The position numbers were made by a program, and so were the translations under genes. Of a DNA stretch of 64,000 nucleotides, positions 8,207-18,969 are shown piece by piece. The notes below the pieces were generated by a model. It saw only the letters and a list, made by a program, of their open reading frames with translations. It made no database searches and was not told where the DNA came from. This DNA comes from Ramlibacter cellulosilyticus (GTDB taxonomy: Bacteria > Pseudomonadota > Gammaproteobacteria > Burkholderiales > Burkholderiaceae_C). The stretch is taken from NCBI RefSeq assembly GCF_014297465.1, contig NZ_JACORT010000003.1, forward strand, positions 186,001 through 250,000. The letters run 5' to 3'. Within the stretch, counting starts at the first letter, position 1, and every line of letters begins with the position of its first letter.

Positions 8207-11044
8207 TTAGGCCACCGTCTCCTGCTGCAGCTTCCGCAGGATCTGCCCCCCGCCGAAGCTCACCTGTTCGGGCGCCGTGCCGCCTGGCGTGACGCGGATC
8301 GCGCAGTACTTCAGCTCGGGGATCTTCGCGACGGGATCGAACGCGTCGTTCGTCACGCGGTTGATCGCCGCCTCGTAGTAGCAGAAGGGCACGAACACGG
8401 CCCCGCGCGGCGAGGTCTCGTCGGCGCGGCCGTACAGGGACACCTTGCCGCGACGCGACTCGATCGTCAGCAGCTCGCCCGGCTTCACGCCCAGTGCTTC
8501 CAGGTCCAGCGGGTGCACGAGCGCCACGGGATCCGGCTCGATCGCGTCCAGCACCGTGGCGCGGCGCGTCATCGAGCCCGTGTGCCAGTGTTCGAGCTGG
8601 CGGCCCGTGATCAGCACCATCGGGTACTCGCTGTCGGGGCGCTCGGCGGCCGGCACGATGTCGGCGGGAACGAAGCGGGCCTTGCCGTCGGCGCGCGGGA
8701 AGTCCTGCACGAACACCACCGGCTCGCCGGGGTCGCCTTCCTTCATGCACGGGTAGGTGACCGCGTGCTCGCGCTCCAGGCGGTCCCACGTGATGCCGCC
8801 GATGCTGGGCATCGTGTGCCGCATCTCGTCGAACACCTCGGAGACGTGCCTGTAGTTCCACTGCAGGCCGATGCGGTTCGCCAGCTCCTGGATGATCCAG
8901 AGGTCCTGCTTCGCATCGCCGGGCGGCGTCACGGCCTGGCGGCCCAGTTGCACCAGGCGGTCGGTGTTGGTGAAGGTGCCCGTCTTCTCGGGGAAGGCGC
9001 TCGCGGGCAGCACCACGTCGGCCAGGGCGGCCGTCTCCGTGAGGAAGATGTCCTGCACCACCAGGTGCTCCAGCTGCGCGAGCGACTCTCGGGCGTGGTT
9101 GGCATCCGGGTCGGACATCGCCGGGTTCTCGCCCATGACGTACATGCCGTGCACCTTGCCGTCGGCGATGGCGTGCATCACCTCCACGACGGTCAGGCCG
9201 GGCTGGGCGTCGAGCGTGCCGGGCTCCAGGTTCCAGTGCTTCTCGAAGCGGGCGCGGACCTCGGGCTCCACGACCTTCTGGTAGTCGGGGAACATCATCG
9301 GGATCAGGCCGGCGTCGGAGGCGCCTTGCACGTTGTTCTGTCCGCGCAGCGGGTGCAGGCCGGTGCCGGGACGGCCGATCTGGCCGGTGAGCAGCGACAG
9401 CGCGATCAGGCAGCGCGCGTTGTCCGTGCCGTGCACGTGCTGCGACACGCCCATCCCCCACAGGATCATGGAGGCGCGCGAGGTCGCGAACATGCGCGCC
9501 ACGTCGCGCAGCGTCCCGGCGTCGATGCCGCAGACGCCTGCCATCTCCTCGGGGCTGTAGCCCACCAGGTTCTTCTTCAGCTCCTCGTACCCGATGGTGC
9601 GGTCGTCGATGAAGCTCTGCGCCACCAGGCCCTCGTGCACGATGACGTGCATGATGGCGTTGAGCATCGCCACGTCGGTATCGGGCTTGAACTGCAGGTG
9701 GCGGTAGGCCAGGCGCGTCAGGTCCGACTGGCGCGGGTCCATCACGATCAGCTTGGTGCCGTTCTTCGCCGCGTTCTTCATCCAGGTGGCGGCCACCGGA
9801 TGGTTCACGGTCGGATTGGCGCCGATGACGACGATCACTTCGGCCTTGGTCACGTCCATCACGGGGTTGGACACGGCGCCGGAGCCTATGCCTTCCAGCA
9901 GCGCCGCCACCGAGGAGGCGTGGCACAGGCGCGTGCAGTGGTCGACGTTGTTGCTGCCGAAGCCGGTGCGCACCAGCTTCTGGAAGAGGTAGGCCTCTTC
10001 GTTGCTGCCCTTGGCGGAGCCGAAGCCGACCAGCGCCTTGGGGCCCTTCGTTTCGCGGATGGACTTCAGCTTCGAAGCGGAGAGCGCCAGCGCTTCTTCC
10101 CAGGTCGCTTCGCGGAAGATCTCGTGCACGCGCTCCGGATCGAAGATCGCCTTCGGATCCTTGGGTGCGTCCGCACGGCGGATCAGCGGCGTCGTCAGGC
10201 GCTGCGGGTGGTGCGCGTAGTCGAAGCCGTAGCGGCCCTTCACGCACAGGCGGCCGTGGTTTGCGGGGCCGTTGCGGCCTTCCACGAACAGGATCTTGTT
10301 GTCCTTGACGTTGTAGGTGAGCTGGCAGCCCACGCCGCAGTACGGGCAGACCGAGTCCACCTGCTTGTCCGGCACCGGCAGGGCGGCGCCGCGCGCCGGC
10401 ATCAGCGCACCGGTGGGGCAGGCCTGCACGCATTCGCCGCACGCGACGCAGGTGGAGACGCCCATGGGGTCATCCATGTCGAACACGATCTTGGCATGCT
10501 CGCCGCGGAAGGCGAGGCCGATCACGTCGTTCACCTGCTCGTCGCGGCAGGCGCGCAGGCAGCGCGTGCACTGGATGCACGCGTCGAGGTTGACCGCGAT
10601 GGCGGGATGCGAGAGGTCGGCGCTGACCTGGCCGCGCGAGGGGAAGCGGGGCTTGCCGACGCCGAGCTTCGCGGACCATTCGTCCACCTCGTTGTGGCGG
10701 GTGTAGTCCGTCTCGGGCATGTCGGACTGCAGCAGCTCCAGCACCATCTTCTGCGCGGCCACCGCGCGCGGCGTGTCGCTCTTGACGTCCATGCCGGGCG
10801 TCGGCGCGCGGCAGCAGCTCGGGGCCAGCACGCGCTCGCCCTTGATCTCCACCATGCAGGCGCGGCAATTGCCGGCGGTGTCCAGGCCCGGCTTGTAGCA
10901 GAGGCGGGGGATCTCCACGCCTTCGCGGTCGGCCACCTGGATCACGGTCTCGTTCGCGCGCGCCTCGACCTCCCTCCCGTTCAGCGTGAACTTCACGACG
11001 GGCGTTTCGATCTGGGCCAGTTCGGCGCGGGTGACGGCGTTCAT
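8207..11044 (-). CDS. fdsA: NAD-dependent formate dehydrogenase, molybdopterin catalytic subunit
   Basis: 945 residues. In order: a 2Fe-2S ferredoxin domain (Cys49, 60, 63, 77); two 4Fe-4S motifs (CIQCTRC at ~156 and CVACGEC at ~199); a further 4Fe-4S motif opening the bis-MGD domain (CPYCGVGC at 233-240 with Cys267); and the active-site cysteine Cys374 in CTRLCHASS, where selenocysteine enzymes carry Sec. The final ~130 residues are the molydopterin dinucleotide-binding domain. It oxidises formate to CO2 in the cytoplasm and feeds electrons to the flavin subunit encoded just upstream. ATG 11044 has AGGAA about 9 nt before it; a longer frame exists but adds a non-homologous leader. Last gene of the oxalate operon. 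Confidence 0.95.
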   Translation of the reverse strand: MNAVTRAELAQIETPVVKFTLNGREVEARANETVIQVADREGVEIPRLCYKPGLDTAGNCRACMVEIKGERVLAPSCCRAPTPGMDVKSDTPRAVAAQKMVLELLQSDMPETDYTRHNEVDEWSAKLGVGKPRFPSRGQVSADLSHPAIAVNLDACIQCTRCLRACRDEQVNDVIGLAFRGEHAKIVFDMDDPMGVSTCVACGECVQACPTGALMPARGAALPVPDKQVDSVCPYCGVGCQLTYNVKDNKILFVEGRNGPANHGRLCVKGRYGFDYAHHPQRLTTPLIRRADAPKDPKAIFDPERVHEIFREATWEEALALSASKLKSIRETKGPKALVGFGSAKGSNEEAYLFQKLVRTGFGSNNVDHCTRLCHASSVAALLEGIGSGAVSNPVMDVTKAEVIVVIGANPTVNHPVAATWMKNAAKNGTKLIVMDPRQSDLTRLAYRHLQFKPDTDVAMLNAIMHVIVHEGLVAQSFIDDRTIGYEELKKNLVGYSPEEMAGVCGIDAGTLRDVARMFATSRASMILWGMGVSQHVHGTDNARCLIALSLLTGQIGRPGTGLHPLRGQNNVQGASDAGLIPMMFPDYQKVVEPEVRARFEKHWNLEPGTLDAQPGLTVVEVMHAIADGKVHGMYVMGENPAMSDPDANHARESLAQLEHLVVQDIFLTETAALADVVLPASAFPEKTGTFTNTDRLVQLGRQAVTPPGDAKQDLWIIQELANRIGLQWNYRHVSEVFDEMRHTMPSIGGITWDRLEREHAVTYPCMKEGDPGEPVVFVQDFPRADGKARFVPADIVPAAERPDSEYPMVLITGRQLEHWHTGSMTRRATVLDAIEPDPVALVHPLDLEALGVKPGELLTIESRRGKVSLYGRADETSPRGAVFVPFCYYEAAINRVTNDAFDPVAKIPELKYCAIRVTPGGTAPEQVSFGGGQILRKLQQETVA

Positions 11045-11071
11045 GCTTGTAGTTCCTGAAAGACAGAACAT

Positions 11072-11177
11072 CGAACGCAAAGAACGCAAAGGTTACGCAA
11101 AGGACGCAAAAGGAAGAAAGGATTTCTCATTGCCTCTTTTGCGTCCTTTGCGAATCCTTTGCGCCCTTTGCGTTCGG
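11072..11177. repeat. Long imperfect palindrome built of CGCAAAGG-type units
   Basis: In the fdsB-fdsA spacer four CGCAAAG units run along 11072-11113. Their reverse complements run along 11133-11176, giving a ~42 bp stem with few mismatches around a ~19 base loop. The spacer holds nothing else except the fdsA ribosome-binding site. In RNA it would form a large hairpin between two co-transcribed genes and might adjust relative expression or protect an mRNA end; this is inference. Confidence 0.75.
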
Positions 11178-11207
11178 ATGTCCGTATTGGCTGTTCCGTG
11201 TTCCGCT

Positions 11208-12911
<1,704 letters not shown>

Positions 12912-12921
12912 CTCGCCTCGC

Positions 12922-15066
12922 TTACTTCAGCAGGCCCGCGGCGCGGGCCCACTTGAACTTGGCACCCAGCACTTCCACCGGCAGTTCGGTGGAGTACGCA
13001 TAGGCGGGGATGCCGTTCTGGTACAGGTACTCGGCGGCTTCCTCCACTTCCACGTCGCCGGCCAGCGAGGCGACGACGGGCTTGACCTTGCCCTTCTCCT
13101 TCATCTCGTTGACCACCTGCACCATGTTCTTCGCGAAGACCATGGGCGGCGTCACGATCGTGTGCCAGTAGCCCAGGATCAGCGCGTGGATGCGGTCGTC
13201 CTCCAGGCCCAGGCGCACGGTGTTCATGTAGGTGATCGGGGGCTCGCCGCCGGTGATGTCCACCGGGTTGCCGGCCGCGCCGAACGGCGGGATGAACTTG
13301 CGGAACGCCGCGTCCAGGTCCTCGGGCATCGGCTTGAGCAGCTTCAGGCCATTGTCCACGCAGGCGTCGGACAGCAGCACGCCCGAGCCGCCGGCGCCGG
13401 TGATGATCACCACGTTCTCGCCCTTGGGCGTGGGCAGGATCGGCACGCCGCGCGACAGCTCCAGCATCTGGCGCAGGCTGTTGGCGCGGATCACGCCGGC
13501 GCTCTTGAGGATGTCGTCGTAGATCTTGTCGGTGCCCGCGACGGCGCCCGTGTGCGAGGCGGCAGCCGCGGCGCCCATGGCCGTGCGGCCGGCCTTGAGC
13601 ATGATCACGGGCTTCTTCTTCGACACGCGCTTGGCCACTTCGGCGAACGCGCGGCCGTCCTTCAGGTCCTCGGCGTGCTGCGCGATGACGCGGGTGTTGT
13701 CGTCCTGCTCGAAGAACAGGAGCAGGTCGTCCTCGTCGATGTCCGACTTGTTGCCCAGGCCGACGATGGCCGACACGCCCATCTTGGTGGAGCGCGAGAA
13801 GCCGATGATGGCCATGCCGATGCCGCCGGATTGCGAGCTGAGCGCCGTCGCGCCCTTCACGTCGTAGGCCGTGCAGAAGGTGGCGCACAGGTTCGACGGC
13901 GTGTAGTAGAAGCCGTAGATGTTCGGCCCCATCAGGCGGATGTTGTACTCGCGGCCGATGCGCTGCAGTTCTTCCTGGCCTTCGATGTTGCCGGTCTCGC
14001 CGAAGCCCGAGGGGATCAGCACCGCGCCGGCGATCTTCTTCTCGCCGCACTCCTTCAGGGCACCGGCGACGAGCGCCGCGGGGATGGCGAACACCGCGGT
14101 GTCCACGTCGCCCGGAATGTCCTTGACGCTCTTGTAGGCCTGCAGGCCCATGACCTCGCCGCCCTTGGGGGTGACCGGGTAGATCGTGCCCTTGTAGCCG
14201 CCGTTGATCAGGTTCTTCATGACCGAGTTGCCGATCTTGCCCGCCTCGTTGGAGGCGCCGATCACGGCGATGGCCTTCGGCTTCATGATGCGGTTCATGG
14301 ACGTGACCACGTCCTTCTCGTCCGGGCGGAAGCGCGGCGCCTTGGGCGAGAAGTTCACGACGATGCGCACGTCGGCGGCGATGGCCGTGTCCTCGGACGC
14401 GAACACGGGGTTCAGGTCCATCTCGGCGATTTCGGGGAAGTCGGAGACGAGTTGCGAGACACGGACGATCGTGTCCTGCAGCGCCTCGCGGTTCACGGGC
14501 TTGCCGCCGCGCACGCCCTTGAGCATCTCGGCGGCCTGGATGCCGTCGAGCATGGAAGCGGCGTCTTCGCGCGTGGCCGGGGCCAGGCGGAAGGTGACGT
14601 CCTTCAGCACCTCCACCAGCACGCCGCCCATGCCGAAGGCGACCAGCTTGCCGAAGCTGTCGTCGGTCATGGCGCCGACGATGGTCTCCTGGCCGCCCTT
14701 GATCATCTGCTGCACCTGCACGCCGACGATCTTCGCGTCCGCCTTGTACTTCTTCGCGTTCGCGATGATCTGCTCGTAGGCCGTGGTGGCGTCGTCGGCG
14801 TTCTTCACGCCCACCACCACGCCACCGGCCTCGGTCTTGTGCAGGATGTCGGGAGAGACGATCTTCATCACCACGGGGAAGCCCATGGAAGAAGCCATCT
14901 TCGACGCTTCCGCGGCGCTGGACGCCACGCCTTCCTTCGGCACGTTGATGCCGTAGGCGTCGCACACCAGCTTGCCTTCGGGCGCGGTCAGGGACGTGCG
15001 CCCCTCCTTCTTCACCGCGTCCAGGATCTGGCGGACCTTCTGCTTGTCACCTTGGAAGTTGGCCAT
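12922..15066 (-). CDS. ADP-forming acyl-CoA synthetase (acetate--CoA ligase family)
   Basis: 714 residues, with the beta-type ATP-grasp domain first (1-~225; YGINVPKEG, GFPVVMKIVSPDILHKTEAGGV). Then come a CoA-binding Rossmann domain (~255-390; AIAVIGASNEAGKIGNSV) and succinyl-CoA-ligase-like domains. The phospho-histidine motif is AAASHTGAVAGTD (~490). Such enzymes interconvert acyl-CoA + ADP + Pi with acid + CoA + ATP. Its position between formyl-CoA transferase and formate dehydrogenase suggests oxalate or formate as substrate: priming oxalyl-CoA, or harvesting ATP from surplus formyl-CoA. Substrate is inference; the family is firm. Part of the oxc-frc operon. Confidence 0.88.
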   Translation of the reverse strand: MANFQGDKQKVRQILDAVKKEGRTSLTAPEGKLVCDAYGINVPKEGVASSAAEASKMASSMGFPVVMKIVSPDILHKTEAGGVVVGVKNADDATTAYEQIIANAKKYKADAKIVGVQVQQMIKGGQETIVGAMTDDSFGKLVAFGMGGVLVEVLKDVTFRLAPATREDAASMLDGIQAAEMLKGVRGGKPVNREALQDTIVRVSQLVSDFPEIAEMDLNPVFASEDTAIAADVRIVVNFSPKAPRFRPDEKDVVTSMNRIMKPKAIAVIGASNEAGKIGNSVMKNLINGGYKGTIYPVTPKGGEVMGLQAYKSVKDIPGDVDTAVFAIPAALVAGALKECGEKKIAGAVLIPSGFGETGNIEGQEELQRIGREYNIRLMGPNIYGFYYTPSNLCATFCTAYDVKGATALSSQSGGIGMAIIGFSRSTKMGVSAIVGLGNKSDIDEDDLLLFFEQDDNTRVIAQHAEDLKDGRAFAEVAKRVSKKKPVIMLKAGRTAMGAAAAASHTGAVAGTDKIYDDILKSAGVIRANSLRQMLELSRGVPILPTPKGENVVIITGAGGSGVLLSDACVDNGLKLLKPMPEDLDAAFRKFIPPFGAAGNPVDITGGEPPITYMNTVRLGLEDDRIHALILGYWHTIVTPPMVFAKNMVQVVNEMKEKGKVKPVVASLAGDVEVEEAAEYLYQNGIPAYAYSTELPVEVLGAKFKWARAAGLLK

Positions 15067-15090
15067 CGTCGGCTCCTTGAAAAAATACAG

Positions 15091-15169
15091 AGGGATTAGG
15101 GGCTAGGGGCTAGGGTCTAGGGAGGGACAGGCTGCTGCCCTAGTCCCTGATCCCTAACCCCTAGTCCCT
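15091..15169. repeat. Palindrome of repeated CTAGGGG/CCCCTAG units
   Basis: Between the synthetase start and the frc stop, a left arm of tandem (G)GGGCTA/TAGGG units (15091-15123) faces a right arm of CCCTAGTCCCTGATCCCTAA-type units (15138-15169). It is an intergenic inverted repeat of the same style as the CGCAAAGG palindrome two genes downstream, but with unrelated sequence. It probably folds in the transcript. Confidence 0.65.
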
Positions 15170-15175
15170 GGCTGT

Positions 15176-16423
15176 TCAGCAGACCTTGGCGGCCTTCAGT
15201 TCGGCGATCTGGTCCTGGGTGTAGCCCAGCATCGTGAGGATTTCCTCGGTGTGCTCGCCGAGCAGCGGCGAGCGGGTCACCTCGGTGGGGCTGTCCGACA
15301 GCTTGATGGGGTTGCCCACCGACAGGTACTTGCCGCGCTTCGGGTGGTCCACTTCCACGATGGTGCCGGTGGCGCGCAGCGACTCGTCCTGCGCCAGTTC
15401 CTTCATGGAGAGGATCGGGCCGCAGGGGATGTCGTACTTGTTCAGGATCTCCATCGCCTCGAACTTCGTCTTGGTCTTGGTCCACTCCTCGATGCGGCTG
15501 AAGATGGTCTTCAGGTGCGGCAGGCGGGCCTTGGGCGTGGAGTAGCTCGGGTCGGTGATCCACGTCTCCTCGCCGATCACCTTGCAGATGGACTCCCACA
15601 CCGGCGCCTGCGTGATGAAGTAGATGTAGGCGTTGGGGTCGTGCTGCCAGCCCTTGCACTTCAGGATCCAGCCCGGTTGCCCGCCGCCGGAGGCGTTGCC
15701 GGCGCGGGGCACGGCCTCTCCGAATTCGCCTTCGGGGTATTGCGGGTACTCCTCGAGCACGTGCTTGCGGTCCAGGCGCTGCTGGTCGCGCAGCTTCACG
15801 CGACACAGGTTCAGCACGGCGTCCTGCATGGCGGCCATCACGCGCTGGCCGCGGCCGCTGCGCTCGCGCTGGAACAGGGCGGTGACGATGCCCAGGCACA
15901 GGTGCAGGCCGGTGCCGGAGTCGCCGATCTGCGCGCCGGTGACCAGCGGGGGGCCGTCGTCGAAGCCGGTGGTGGAGGCGGCGCCGCCCGTGCACTGGGC
16001 GACGTTCTCGTACACCTTGCACTCCTCGTACGGGCCGGGGCCGAAGCCCTTGACCGAGGCCATGATCATGCGCGGGTTGATCTGCTGGATGCGCTCCCAG
16101 GAGAAGCCCATGCGGTCCAGCGCGCCGGGAGCGAAGTTCTCCACCAGCACGTCGCACTGCTTGATCAGCTCGATCAGCACTTCCTTGCCCTTGGGGTTCT
16201 TGGTGTCCAGGGTGATGGAGCGCTTGTTGTGGTTCAGCATCGTGAAGTACAGGCTGTCCACGTCGGGGATGTCGCGCAGCTGCCCGCGCGTCGCATCGCC
16301 TTCGCCCGCCCGCTCCACCTTGATCACGTCGGCGCCGAACCAGGCCAGCAGCTGCGTGCAGGTGGGGCCGGACTGCACGTGCGTGAAGTCCAGGATCTTG
16401 ATGCCGTCGAGTGCTTTACCCAT
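15176..16423 (-). CDS. frc: Formyl-CoA:oxalate CoA-transferase
   Basis: 415 residues, the size of Oxalobacter FRC. It is a class III CoA transferase with the N-terminal CoA-binding region ([27 protein letters not shown]), catalytic Asp168 in [10 protein letters not shown] (Asp169 in Oxalobacter), and the Gly-rich loop GGGQPG that gates the active site. It moves CoA from formyl-CoA to oxalate, releasing formate for FdsA and giving oxalyl-CoA for the decarboxylase. It lies 37 bp downstream of oxc in the same direction. Extensive agreement with the FRC pattern ([23 protein letters not shown]) makes this the formyl/oxalyl enzyme rather than a generic CaiB-like protein. Confidence 0.95.
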   Translation of the reverse strand: MGKALDGIKILDFTHVQSGPTCTQLLAWFGADVIKVERAGEGDATRGQLRDIPDVDSLYFTMLNHNKRSITLDTKNPKGKEVLIELIKQCDVLVENFAPGALDRMGFSWERIQQINPRMIMASVKGFGPGPYEECKVYENVAQCTGGAASTTGFDDGPPLVTGAQIGDSGTGLHLCLGIVTALFQRERSGRGQRVMAAMQDAVLNLCRVKLRDQQRLDRKHVLEEYPQYPEGEFGEAVPRAGNASGGGQPGWILKCKGWQHDPNAYIYFITQAPVWESICKVIGEETWITDPSYSTPKARLPHLKTIFSRIEEWTKTKTKFEAMEILNKYDIPCGPILSMKELAQDESLRATGTIVEVDHPKRGKYLSVGNPIKLSDSPTEVTRSPLLGEHTEEILTMLGYTQDQIAELKAAKVC

Positions 16424-16460
16424 CTTTCTACCTCTCGAGTTTTGGATTCGGTGCGTGCGC

Positions 16461-18191
16461 TTACGCGGTCTTCTTCTTCGCCGCGGCCGGGTTCAGGCTG
16501 GTGATCCGCCCCGACTCCGTGCCTGCCGTCTCGTCGATGATCGCGTTGATCAGCGTCGGGCGCTTCGAGGCGATCGCCTCCTTCAGCGCGCGATCGAGTT
16601 CCTCGGGGTTGTTCGCCGTGACGCCGACGCCGCCGAAGGCTTCCATCATCAGGTCGTAGCGCGCGTTCTTCACGAACTGCGTGGGCGCCATCGCGTCGCC
16701 GCGCGGGTTGACGTCCGTGCCCTTGTAGATGCCGTTGTTGTTCATCACCACGACGCAGACCGGCAGGTTGTAGCGGCAGATGGTCTCCACCTCCATGCCG
16801 CTGAAGCCGAAGGCGCTGTCGCCTTCCACCGCGATCACCTGCTCGCCCGTGACGGCGGCGGCCGCGACGGCGAAGCCCATGCCGATGCCCATGATGCCCC
16901 AGGTGCCCACGTCGAGGCGGCGGCGCGGCTCGTACATGTCGACGATGGAGCGCGTGAAGTCCAGCGCGTTGGCGCCTTCGTTCACCAGGTAGGCCTTCGG
17001 GTTGTCCTTGATCGTGTTGCGGATCACGTTCAGCGCCGAGTGGAAGTTCATCACCGGCGGGTTCTTGGAGAGGGTCTCCGCCATCTTGGTGAGGTTCTTG
17101 TCCTTGCGCTCGGCGATCGCGCCCGTCCAGTCGGAAGGCACCTTGCCGAAGCCGGAGCCGATCGCCTGGTTCATCGCGGAGAGCGCGGAGCCGATGTCGC
17201 CGATCACGGGAGCCGCGATGGCCACGTTGCTGTCCGCCTCGGTCGGGGAGATGTCCACCTGGATGAACTGCTGCTTGCCCCAGCCCTTGGACGCGCCGGC
17301 GCCCCAGGTCTTGCCCTTGCCGTGCGAGAGCAGCCAGTTCAGGCGCGCGCCCACCAGCATCACCACGTCGGCTTCGGCCAGCACGTAGGAGCGCGCGGCG
17401 GAAGCGGACTGCGCGTGGTTGTCCGGCAGCAGGCCCTTGGCCATGGACATCGGCAGGTAGGGGATGCCGGTCTTCTCGATGAAGCTCTTGATCTCCGCAT
17501 CGGCCTGCGCGTACGCGGCACCCTTGCCCAGGATCACGAGCGGCTTCTTCGCGCCCTTCAGCAGGTCCACGGCGCGCTGGATCGCGTCCGGGGCGGGGAT
17601 CTGCTTCGGCGCCGGGTCGACCACCTTGATCAGCGAGCGCTCGGCGACGTCCTTGGCCACTTCCTGCGCGAACACCTTCGCGGGCAGGTCCAGGTACACG
17701 CCGCCGGGACGGCCGGAGACCGCGGCGCGGATCGCGCGCGCGATGCCCACGCCGATGTCCTCCGCGTGCAGCACGCGGAAGGCCGCCTTGCAAAGCGGTT
17801 TCGCGATCGCCAGCTGGTCCATCTCCTCGTAGTCGCCCTGCTGCAGGTCGACGATCTCGCGCTCGCTGGAGCCGGAGATCAGGATCATGGGGAAGCAGTT
17901 GGTCGTGGCGTTCGCCAGCGCGGTGAGGCCGTTCAGGAAGCCGGGGGCCGACACCGTGAAGCAGATGCCGGGCTTCTGCGTGATGAAGCCGGCGGCGGCC
18001 GCGGCGTTGCCGGCGTGCTGCTCGTGGCGGAAGGAGATCACCTTCAGGCCGTCGGCCTGCGCCATGCGCAGGAAGTCCGTGATCGGGATGCCGGGCAGCG
18101 CGAAGATCGTGTCGATGTCGTTCAGTTTCAGCGCGTCGATGACGAGGTGGAAACCGTCGGTCGTTTCGCCAGCCTGCGTGTCAGTGCTCAT
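16461..18191 (-). CDS. oxc: Oxalyl-CoA decarboxylase
   Basis: 576 residues, ThDP-dependent. The cofactor-activating glutamate is Glu57 ([17 protein letters not shown]), and the ThDP/Mg motif begins [19 protein letters not shown] near residue 450, closing with NNNGIYKG. The N-terminal [28 protein letters not shown] segment is characteristic of OXC. It decarboxylates oxalyl-CoA to formyl-CoA and CO2. It is the first gene of the minus-strand oxalate operon, with an AGGAC ribosome-binding site and a predicted FNR-type-box promoter upstream, divergent from a Crp/Fnr regulator. Confidence 0.95.
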   Translation of the reverse strand: MSTDTQAGETTDGFHLVIDALKLNDIDTIFALPGIPITDFLRMAQADGLKVISFRHEQHAGNAAAAAGFITQKPGICFTVSAPGFLNGLTALANATTNCFPMILISGSSEREIVDLQQGDYEEMDQLAIAKPLCKAAFRVLHAEDIGVGIARAIRAAVSGRPGGVYLDLPAKVFAQEVAKDVAERSLIKVVDPAPKQIPAPDAIQRAVDLLKGAKKPLVILGKGAAYAQADAEIKSFIEKTGIPYLPMSMAKGLLPDNHAQSASAARSYVLAEADVVMLVGARLNWLLSHGKGKTWGAGASKGWGKQQFIQVDISPTEADSNVAIAAPVIGDIGSALSAMNQAIGSGFGKVPSDWTGAIAERKDKNLTKMAETLSKNPPVMNFHSALNVIRNTIKDNPKAYLVNEGANALDFTRSIVDMYEPRRRLDVGTWGIMGIGMGFAVAAAAVTGEQVIAVEGDSAFGFSGMEVETICRYNLPVCVVVMNNNGIYKGTDVNPRGDAMAPTQFVKNARYDLMMEAFGGVGVTANNPEELDRALKEAIASKRPTLINAIIDETAGTESGRITSLNPAAAKKKTA

Positions 18192-18221
18192 GGTCGGAAG
18201 GTCCTGGTTGGGAGTGCGAGA

Positions 18222-18264
18222 ATGGTAGAAGTGCGCCTCCGGAAACCCTCTTGACCGCAGTCAA
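18222..18264 (-). promoter_or_regulatory. oxc promoter with FNR/CRP-type box and -10 element
   Basis: Perfect dyad TTGAC-N4-GTCAA at 18251-18264. Read on the minus strand, TACCAT (18227-18222) begins 31 bases from the dyad centre, the spacing expected for a class II Crp/Fnr-activated promoter (box near -41.5). The predicted start would be around 18215, about 24 nt before oxc. An equivalent box with matching flanks and spacing lies before tctC. The box also sits upstream of the divergent regulator gene, so autoregulation is possible. Confidence 0.65.
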
Positions 18265-18316
18265 TTTTCGGGAAATCGAAGCGGCTGCTAGGGGAATCCC
18301 CCGCACCTGACCCCAC

Positions 18317-18925
18317 ATGTCCTCCATCGACAAACACCCCGAACGCAACGTCATCCGCGTCCAGCTCGCCCACAACGTGGCGCTCAAGGCCATGACGCCC
18401 GCCCAGATGGCGGAGCTGGAGCCCATGCTCGTGGTGGTGGATTGCCAGAAGGGCGAGGCACTGCTGAACCAGGGCGTCCACGAGATGGAGCAGTACTTCA
18501 TCCTCGAAGGCATCCTCAAGCGCGTGGTGAGCAACCAGGAGGCGAAGGAGATGATCCTGCGATTCGCCGACGAGGGGCAGATGGAGACCAGCTACGCGGC
18601 CTGGCGCCTCGGCACGCCCACGCCCTACAGCGTGGTGTGCGTCACGCGGGCACGGGTCGCGAAGCTGCCGCTGCGCGAATGGGTCGCCTTCATCGACCGG
18701 CACCCGAACATCAAGCAGGCGTTCGAGTACGAAGTGATGCACCACATGAGCGAGATCATGGCGCACACGATCACGCTGCACCTGCTGGACGCCCCGGGGC
18801 GCGTGAAGCGCTTCCTGCGCAAGCACCCGGAGCTGGAGGAGCGGCTGCCGAAGAAGGAACTGGCGTCGTACCTGAACCTGTCAGCGGAGACGCTCAGCCG
18901 CCTGAAGTCCCGGGGGAAGATCTAG
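18317..18925 (+). CDS. Crp/Fnr-family transcriptional regulator of the oxalate genes
   Basis: 202 residues: a cNMP-like beta-roll (about 15-125), a dimerisation helix (130-158) and a short C-terminal winged helix. The recognition helix reads AETLSRLKSR (190-199) with Glu191, Ser194 and Arg195. This is the E-x-x-S-R pattern by which FNR reads TTGA half-sites, and TTGAC half-sites are exactly what lie before oxc and tctC. The N-terminal cysteine cluster of oxygen-sensing FNR is missing, so it should respond to another signal, perhaps an oxalate-pathway metabolite (inference). The protein ends soon after the helix. Divergent from oxc by 125 bp. Confidence 0.88.
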   Translation: MSSIDKHPERNVIRVQLAHNVALKAMTPAQMAELEPMLVVVDCQKGEALLNQGVHEMEQYFILEGILKRVVSNQEAKEMILRFADEGQMETSYAAWRLGTPTPYSVVCVTRARVAKLPLREWVAFIDRHPNIKQAFEYEVMHHMSEIMAHTITLHLLDAPGRVKRFLRKHPELEERLPKKELASYLNLSAETLSRLKSRGKI

Positions 18926-18931
18926 GAATGG

Positions 18932-18969
18932 GTCCCTGCCTGCGCAGGGACGTGATGCTCCGCATCACG
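18932..18969. terminator. Two adjacent hairpins between convergent genes
   Basis: GTCCCTGC-CTGC-GCAGGGAC (18932-18951) is followed directly by CGTGATG-CTCCG-CATCACG (18951-18969). They sit between the regulator stop and the convergent kinase-BON gene, whose stop codon lies within the second hairpin. No long T-run is visible, so termination is likely but not certain; the first hairpin resembles the repeat at 8143. Confidence 0.45.

Noticed and set aside
11072..11177. CRISPR array in the fdsB-fdsA spacer
   Set aside because: Repeats are 7-9 bases, without spacers of constant length, and form an inverted not a direct array; no cas genes are present.
18251..18264. Reading TTGACC at 18251 as a sigma-70 -35 box for the Crp/Fnr gene
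   Set aside because: No matching -10 at 16-18 bp on the plus strand; the dyad symmetry and its twin before tctC argue for a regulator site.
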